Assembly (NCBI GenBank): GCA_012799425.1
Contig: JAAZLF010000248.1
Span: 1-8,206, forward strand
DNA from: Actinomycetales bacterium
GTDB taxonomy: Bacteria; Actinomycetota; Actinomycetes; Actinomycetales; Dermabacteraceae
Reading direction: 5' to 3'
Length of the DNA: 8,206 nucleotides
The translations under genes were made by a program, and so were the position numbers. The notes under the pieces were generated by a model, which was not told where the DNA came from, made no database searches, and worked only from the letters and a program-made list of their open reading frames with translations. Below, piece after piece: positions 5,869 to 8,206 of this stretch (position 1 is its first letter; each line of letters starts with the position of its first letter).

Positions 5869-6531
5869 ATGGATGCGGAGACGATCTCGTCGAGGAAGCA
5901 GGAGCTGCGCAGCTGGTTGCGAGCCCGGCGGGCCGCCGCCTACAGCGGTGAAGGGGGCGCACAGCGCCGCGAGCAGGAGGCCCGGCAGCTGCTCGAGCAT
6001 GCGGCGCCGCTGATCACCGCGGTCCAGAGGGCCGCGGCCTTCTCACTCGCCGAGGGTGCGCCCGCACCGCTGGTCGCGGCATACCACCCCACGCCCACCG
6101 AGGCCGACGTGATGCCGCTGGCACGCAGGCTCGCGGCGGCGGGCGCGAGGCTGGTCTTCCCCGCCGCGGCCGAGCACGAGCTCGAATGGATCATCTGGGA
6201 CGGCGAGAGCGGGTTCGAGCCCTCCCCGGGCCGGGGCTTCGGCAAGGAGCCCCGGGGAGAGCGGCTCGGCACCGGCGCGCTCGGTGACGCGATGCTCGTG
6301 CTGACCCCCGCAGTGGCCGTGGACCGCTCCCGCACCCGCATCGGTCACGGGGCCGGGTACTACGACCGGGCCCTGCTCACCGTGCCGCCCAGCGCGATGG
6401 TGGTCGCCGTGGTCCATCCCGACGAGCTGCTGGACAAGGGCGCGCTGGTGCGTGATGAGCACGATGTGCCGATCCCGGCCGTGCTCACGGCCGACGGCCT
6501 CGTCTCGCTGGTCACGTCGGCGGGCTTCTGA
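5869..6531 (+). CDS. 5-formyltetrahydrofolate cyclo-ligase
   Basis: This 220-residue cytoplasmic enzyme (MTHFS/YgfA family, EC 6.3.3.2) converts 5-formyltetrahydrofolate to 5,10-methenyltetrahydrofolate using ATP, returning a stable folate to the one-carbon pool. N-terminal SSRKQELRSWLRARR (7-21) carries the conserved K-x-x-L-R ATP-binding segment. YHPTPTEAD (72-80) is the usual substrate-pocket segment. The C-terminal signature PAVAVDRSRTRIGHGAGYYDR (147-167) with GxGxGYYDR is diagnostic, and HDVPIPAVLT (198-207) closes the domain. Length is normal, slightly long at the N-terminus. ATG at 5869 follows GGGAG by about 8-9 nt. It is divergent from the rimJ-like gene, with a 131-bp gap holding the tandem repeat, and 75 bp ahead of the FmdB-like gene on the same strand, the order seen in mycobacteria and streptomycetes. 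Confidence 0.94.
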   Translation: MDAETISSRKQELRSWLRARRAAAYSGEGGAQRREQEARQLLEHAAPLITAVQRAAAFSLAEGAPAPLVAAYHPTPTEADVMPLARRLAAAGARLVFPAAAEHELEWIIWDGESGFEPSPGRGFGKEPRGERLGTGALGDAMLVLTPAVAVDRSRTRIGHGAGYYDRALLTVPPSAMVVAVVHPDELLDKGALVRDEHDVPIPAVLTADGLVSLVTSAGF

Positions 6532-6545
6532 GGTCCTCACGGACG

Positions 6546-6551
6546 TAAGAT
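6546..6551 (+). promoter_or_regulatory. Possible -10 element for the FmdB-like gene
   Basis: TAAGAT stands in the 75-bp gap after the cyclo-ligase stop. Transcription from it would begin near 6558 and give a leader of about 50 nt containing the GGAGGA ribosome binding site. No good -35 is visible, and readthrough from the upstream gene is also possible. Confidence 0.4.
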
Positions 6552-6606
6552 GGTCGCTGGTCGGCCCTGCGCACGACTCGCCCATCGATGACCCCGGAGG
6601 ATCCGC

Positions 6607-6945
6607 GTGCCCACGTACGTCTACGCCTGCAAGAGCTGTGCACATCGTTTCGAGCAGTACCAGAGCTTCAGCGAGGACTCCCTGGTGACCTGCCCCGAGT
6701 GCACGCAGGACACCCTGCGCAAGGTCTTCGACTCCGTCGGCATCGTCTTCAAGGGCCCCGGCTTCTACTCCACGGATTCGGCGACGTCCAGCTCCTCCAC
6801 CGCGTCCTCGGGCACCTCGACGTCGTCCGGGCAGGACTCGTCGGGCTCGGCGGACGCGTCCCCGGCGACGACCGCCGCGGCGCCCTCCGCGAGCGAGGGC
6901 TCCTCGACGTCCCCGAGCGCACAGCCTGCGGCCGCTGCCTCCTGA
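6607..6945 (+). CDS. FmdB-family zinc-ribbon protein with disordered Ser/Thr/Ala tail (Ruc-like)
   Basis: The protein has 112 residues. Residues 1-55 form the FmdB putative regulatory domain: MPTYVYACKSC start, zinc-binding pairs Cys8/Cys11 and Cys29/Cys32, then the conserved KVFDSVGIVFKGPGFYSTD (39-57). Residues 58-112 are low complexity, almost only Ser, Thr, Ala, Gly, Pro with a few Asp/Glu, and should be disordered. This architecture and the position beside 5-FCL match M. tuberculosis Rv0991c, which I recall being described as a redox-regulated chaperone (Ruc) whose zinc is lost on oxidation. A similar role here is inferred; the family name, from formamidase regulation, is not informative. 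The start is GTG at 6607 with GGAGGA 7 nt upstream, a strong ribosome binding site. A 10-bp hairpin follows the stop. Confidence 0.9.
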   Translation: MPTYVYACKSCAHRFEQYQSFSEDSLVTCPECTQDTLRKVFDSVGIVFKGPGFYSTDSATSSSSTASSGTSTSSGQDSSGSADASPATTAAAPSASEGSSTSPSAQPAAAAS

Positions 6946-6964
6946 CCCCTGCGGAGCATGCATG

Positions 6965-6990
6965 CTGAGCCGCCCCGTGCGGCGGCTCAG
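6965..6990 (+). terminator. Hairpin terminator after the FmdB-like gene
   Basis: CTGAGCCGCC (6965-6974) pairs perfectly with GGCGGCTCAG (6981-6990) around a 6-nt loop, starting 19 bp after the stop codon. No T-tract follows, as in many actinobacterial terminators. A 10-bp palindrome GCATGCATGC (6956-6965) directly precedes it. Confidence 0.7.
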
Positions 6991-7096
6991 GTGCGCAGGG
7001 CGACAGGCTGGCGCAGCCTGCTCGCCGATCGTTCCTCCCCACAGCCGCACCGTCCACGGTCCCGTCGCAGGATGCGCGGGGCACGCCACGCCCGCC

Positions 7097-7102
7097 TAGC
7101 GT
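7097..7102 (+). promoter_or_regulatory. -10 element of the SAF-domain gene (leaderless)
   Basis: The strand reads C-TAGCGT-CGGACGC-ATG, with 7 nt between the TANNNT box and the start codon and no Shine-Dalgarno sequence. The spacing and the leading CTA match the phosphatase-gene box on the opposite strand. Confidence 0.6.
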
Positions 7103-7109
7103 CGGACGC

Positions 7110-7742
7110 ATGCTCTCCCGACTCCGCAGCCATCTGCCCGCCTGGCGCCGTGCGCTGCGCCGACGCCGCCGCATCCTCGCCGTCCTCCTCCTCGCCGGAG
7201 CGGCCGCGACGCTGACCCCCGTGCTCCTGCCGCCGTCGGTCCACGGGGTCGAGGCTCTCGTGGCCTCCCGGGACCTTCCCGCAGGCACTGAGCTCACGCC
7301 CGAGCATCTGCGCACAGTCCGCGTCGCCGAGGAGCTGCTCCCGGAGCAGGCCCTGAGCTCCTCCGACGACGTGCTCGGGCTCTCCACCGCGCACGCCCTG
7401 CCAGAGGGGGCTCCGCTGCTGCGCTCCACGCTGGAAGTCGAGGACACCTCGTCGATCCCGGAGGGCACGGCCCTGATGGCGCTGCCCGTGACCGCGGTGC
7501 TCCTGCCGCATCTGGTCCCCGGCAGCGAGGTCGCGCTGCTGCCGACGGACCCGATGACGGGCGCCGGCGCAGGGATCACGGGCTCGGTCGTGACGGTCCC
7601 GGCCTCCGGCTCCGCGGAGGGAGCGCTGGGCGCCTCCCCCGGCGCGGCCCCCGAGATCGTCGTCGCCGTGCCCAGATCGCGAGCGGGAGAACTGGCACAT
7701 GCGCTAGGTGCCGGAGCCGTGACGGTGTCCGTGATCGGCTAG
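7110..7742 (+). CDS. SAF-domain membrane protein, CpaB/RcpC-like
   Basis: This is a 210-residue protein with a strongly basic N-terminus (Arg-rich, 4-21), one membrane anchor (about 22-41) and an extracytoplasmic SAF domain (about 47-107). The SAF domain is recognisable from VEALVASRDLPAGTELTPEHLRTVRV and GLSTAHALPEGAPLLRSTLEV, the two antifreeze-like strands with the PAGT and PEGAPL turns. The C-terminal part (120-210) resembles the RcpC/CpaB continuation (LPGSEVALL-type segment at 135-145) and a final VVVAVPRSRAGELAHALGAGAVTVSVIG-like strand-helix-strand. CpaB proteins belong to Flp/Tad pilus assembly, yet no other pilus gene is present. Single SAF proteins at this position near mscL also occur in other actinobacteria, function unknown. 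ATG at 7110 is supported by the close -10 box; translation is probably leaderless. The TAG stop overlaps a -10-like box for mscL. Confidence 0.82.
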   Translation: MLSRLRSHLPAWRRALRRRRRILAVLLLAGAAATLTPVLLPPSVHGVEALVASRDLPAGTELTPEHLRTVRVAEELLPEQALSSSDDVLGLSTAHALPEGAPLLRSTLEVEDTSSIPEGTALMALPVTAVLLPHLVPGSEVALLPTDPMTGAGAGITGSVVTVPASGSAEGALGASPGAAPEIVVAVPRSRAGELAHALGAGAVTVSVIG

Positions 7743-7745
7743 AGT
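7740..7745 (+). promoter_or_regulatory. Possible -10 element for mscL
   Basis: TAGAGT overlaps the TAG stop of the SAF gene. It would start transcription near 7752 and give a leader of about 50 nt with the AAGGA site. A TGACGG-like -35 lies only about 15 bp upstream, so the match is modest. Confidence 0.35.
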
Positions 7746-7751
7746 CCGAGC

Positions 7752-7771
7752 GGAACCGCGACTGCGGCTCC
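7752..7771 (+). other. Small hairpin in the mscL leader
   Basis: GGA-A-CCGC, loop GACT, GCGG-C-TCC gives a 7-bp stem with one A/C mismatch. There is no T-run. It could be a weak terminator of the SAF transcript or a leader structure of mscL, or mere GC-rich noise. Confidence 0.25.
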
Positions 7772-7801
7772 TCCCCATCCCCGACCCGAGAAGGATTACC
7801 C

Positions 7802-8206
7802 ATGAAGGGTTTCAAGGACTTCGTCATGCAGGGCAACGTCATCGACCTGGCGGTCGGTGTCGTCATCGGCGGTGCGTTCACCGCCCTGATCGGCGCGTTC
7901 GTCGACAACCTCATCCAGCCCGTGATCAACGTCTTCGGCGGCAGCAACGTCGATGGGCTCGCGTTCACCATCACGAACAGCGCCACCAAGGTCGACATCG
8001 GCGCGATCCTCTCGGCGGTCATCGCCTTCCTGATCACCGCTGCCGTCGTCTACTTCGTCTTCGTGCTGCCGATCTCCAGCGCACGCAGGCTCGACCGCAA
8101 GCGCCGTGGTCTGCCCGAGGAGGAGGAGACCGCGGTCTCCGAGGACATCGTCCTGCTCACCGAGATCCGCGACGCGCTCACCGCGCATCGCGGCGGCACG
8201 CAGACC
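7802..8206 (+). CDS. mscL: Large-conductance mechanosensitive channel MscL (3' end beyond window)
   Basis: Residues 1-135 are present without a stop; family members are about 130-155 long, so only the tail is missing. The start MKGFKDFVMQGNVIDLAVGVVIGGAFTALI is the hallmark: the amphipathic N-terminal helix (2-11), then pore-lining TM1 (about 14-40) with the glycine/alanine-packed AVGVVIGGAF. A short periplasmic loop (45-66) leads to TM2 (about 68-91), a basic cluster RRLDRKRRG (95-103), an acidic EEEE run and the C-terminal bundle helix (about 113-129). The homopentameric channel opens under membrane tension to release solutes during hypo-osmotic shock. ATG at 7802 has AAGGA 6 nt upstream. 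Presence of mscL at this end agrees with the conserved block of fmdB, 5-FCL, rimJ and sepX. Confidence 0.96.
   Translation, partial: MKGFKDFVMQGNVIDLAVGVVIGGAFTALIGAFVDNLIQPVINVFGGSNVDGLAFTITNSATKVDIGAILSAVIAFLITAAVVYFVFVLPISSARRLDRKRRGLPEEEETAVSEDIVLLTEIRDALTAHRGGTQT

Noticed and set aside
5738..5962. Upstream extension of the acetyltransferase by 75 codons
   Set aside because: It would run through the tandem repeat and into the divergent cyclo-ligase gene. GNAT homology begins at the ATG at 5737.
6043..7089. Minus-strand frames over the cyclo-ligase and FmdB-like genes
   Set aside because: They are shadows of genes with diagnostic motifs on the plus strand.
7576..8188. Minus-strand frames opposite mscL
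   Set aside because: MscL on the plus strand is unmistakable; the antisense frames have no ribosome binding site or domain.

Overview
The window is very GC-rich, has actinobacterial-style promoters (CTANNNT -10 elements placed right against start codons) and a gene order I recognise from Mycobacterium and Streptomyces. It is therefore almost certainly chromosomal DNA of an actinomycete. A Micrococcales genus such as Brachybacterium would fit, but the genus is a guess. Eleven genes can be supported (nine complete protein genes, one tRNA, and two protein genes cut by the window edges are among them: mntR at the left, mscL at the right). I see no mobile element, CRISPR array or phage gene.

Left part (1-2817): a manganese uptake locus. 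The C-terminal end of a DtxR/MntR-family metal sensor on the + strand converges on, and overlaps by 12 bp, a minus-strand operon encoding a lipoprotein metal receptor, an ABC ATPase and an ABC-3 permease. The three transporter genes are joined by 4-bp stop/start overlaps. The receptor has the His-His-Glu-Asp ligand set of Mn/Fe-type proteins and no His-rich loop. A perfect 16-bp inverted repeat just upstream of the operon closely resembles the MntR operator known from Corynebacterium, so Mn-dependent repression by the neighbouring regulator is likely.

Middle (2818-3243): a non-coding stretch, then tRNA-Ala(CGC) on the minus strand with a probable promoter and a strong hairpin terminator that separates it from the manganese operon.

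Right part (3244-8206): an inositol-monophosphatase-family protein, a three-segment membrane protein of the SepX/GlpR cell-division type and a RimJ-like acetyltransferase on the minus strand. Divergent from these, on the plus strand, are 5-formyltetrahydrofolate cyclo-ligase, an FmdB/Ruc-like zinc-ribbon protein, a SAF-domain (CpaB-like) membrane protein and the mechanosensitive channel MscL. This matches the conserved actinobacterial block mscL ... fmdB - 5-FCL - galU - moeA/glp - rimJ - sepX/glpR, except that galU and moeA/glp are missing from between 5-FCL and rimJ. In their place is a short divergent intergenic region with a 16-bp tandem repeat (three copies), each copy carrying a -10-like TACGAT.

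Four genes here (the phosphatase, sepX-like, rimJ-like and SAF genes) have a TANNNT box ending 6-7 nt before the start codon and no Shine-Dalgarno sequence, so they are probably translated from leaderless mRNAs. The transporter genes, fmdB and mscL instead have clear ribosome binding sites or translational coupling. I found no clearly undescribed system. The most interesting points are the reduced division locus, the repeat-borne promoter and the MntR-type operator.
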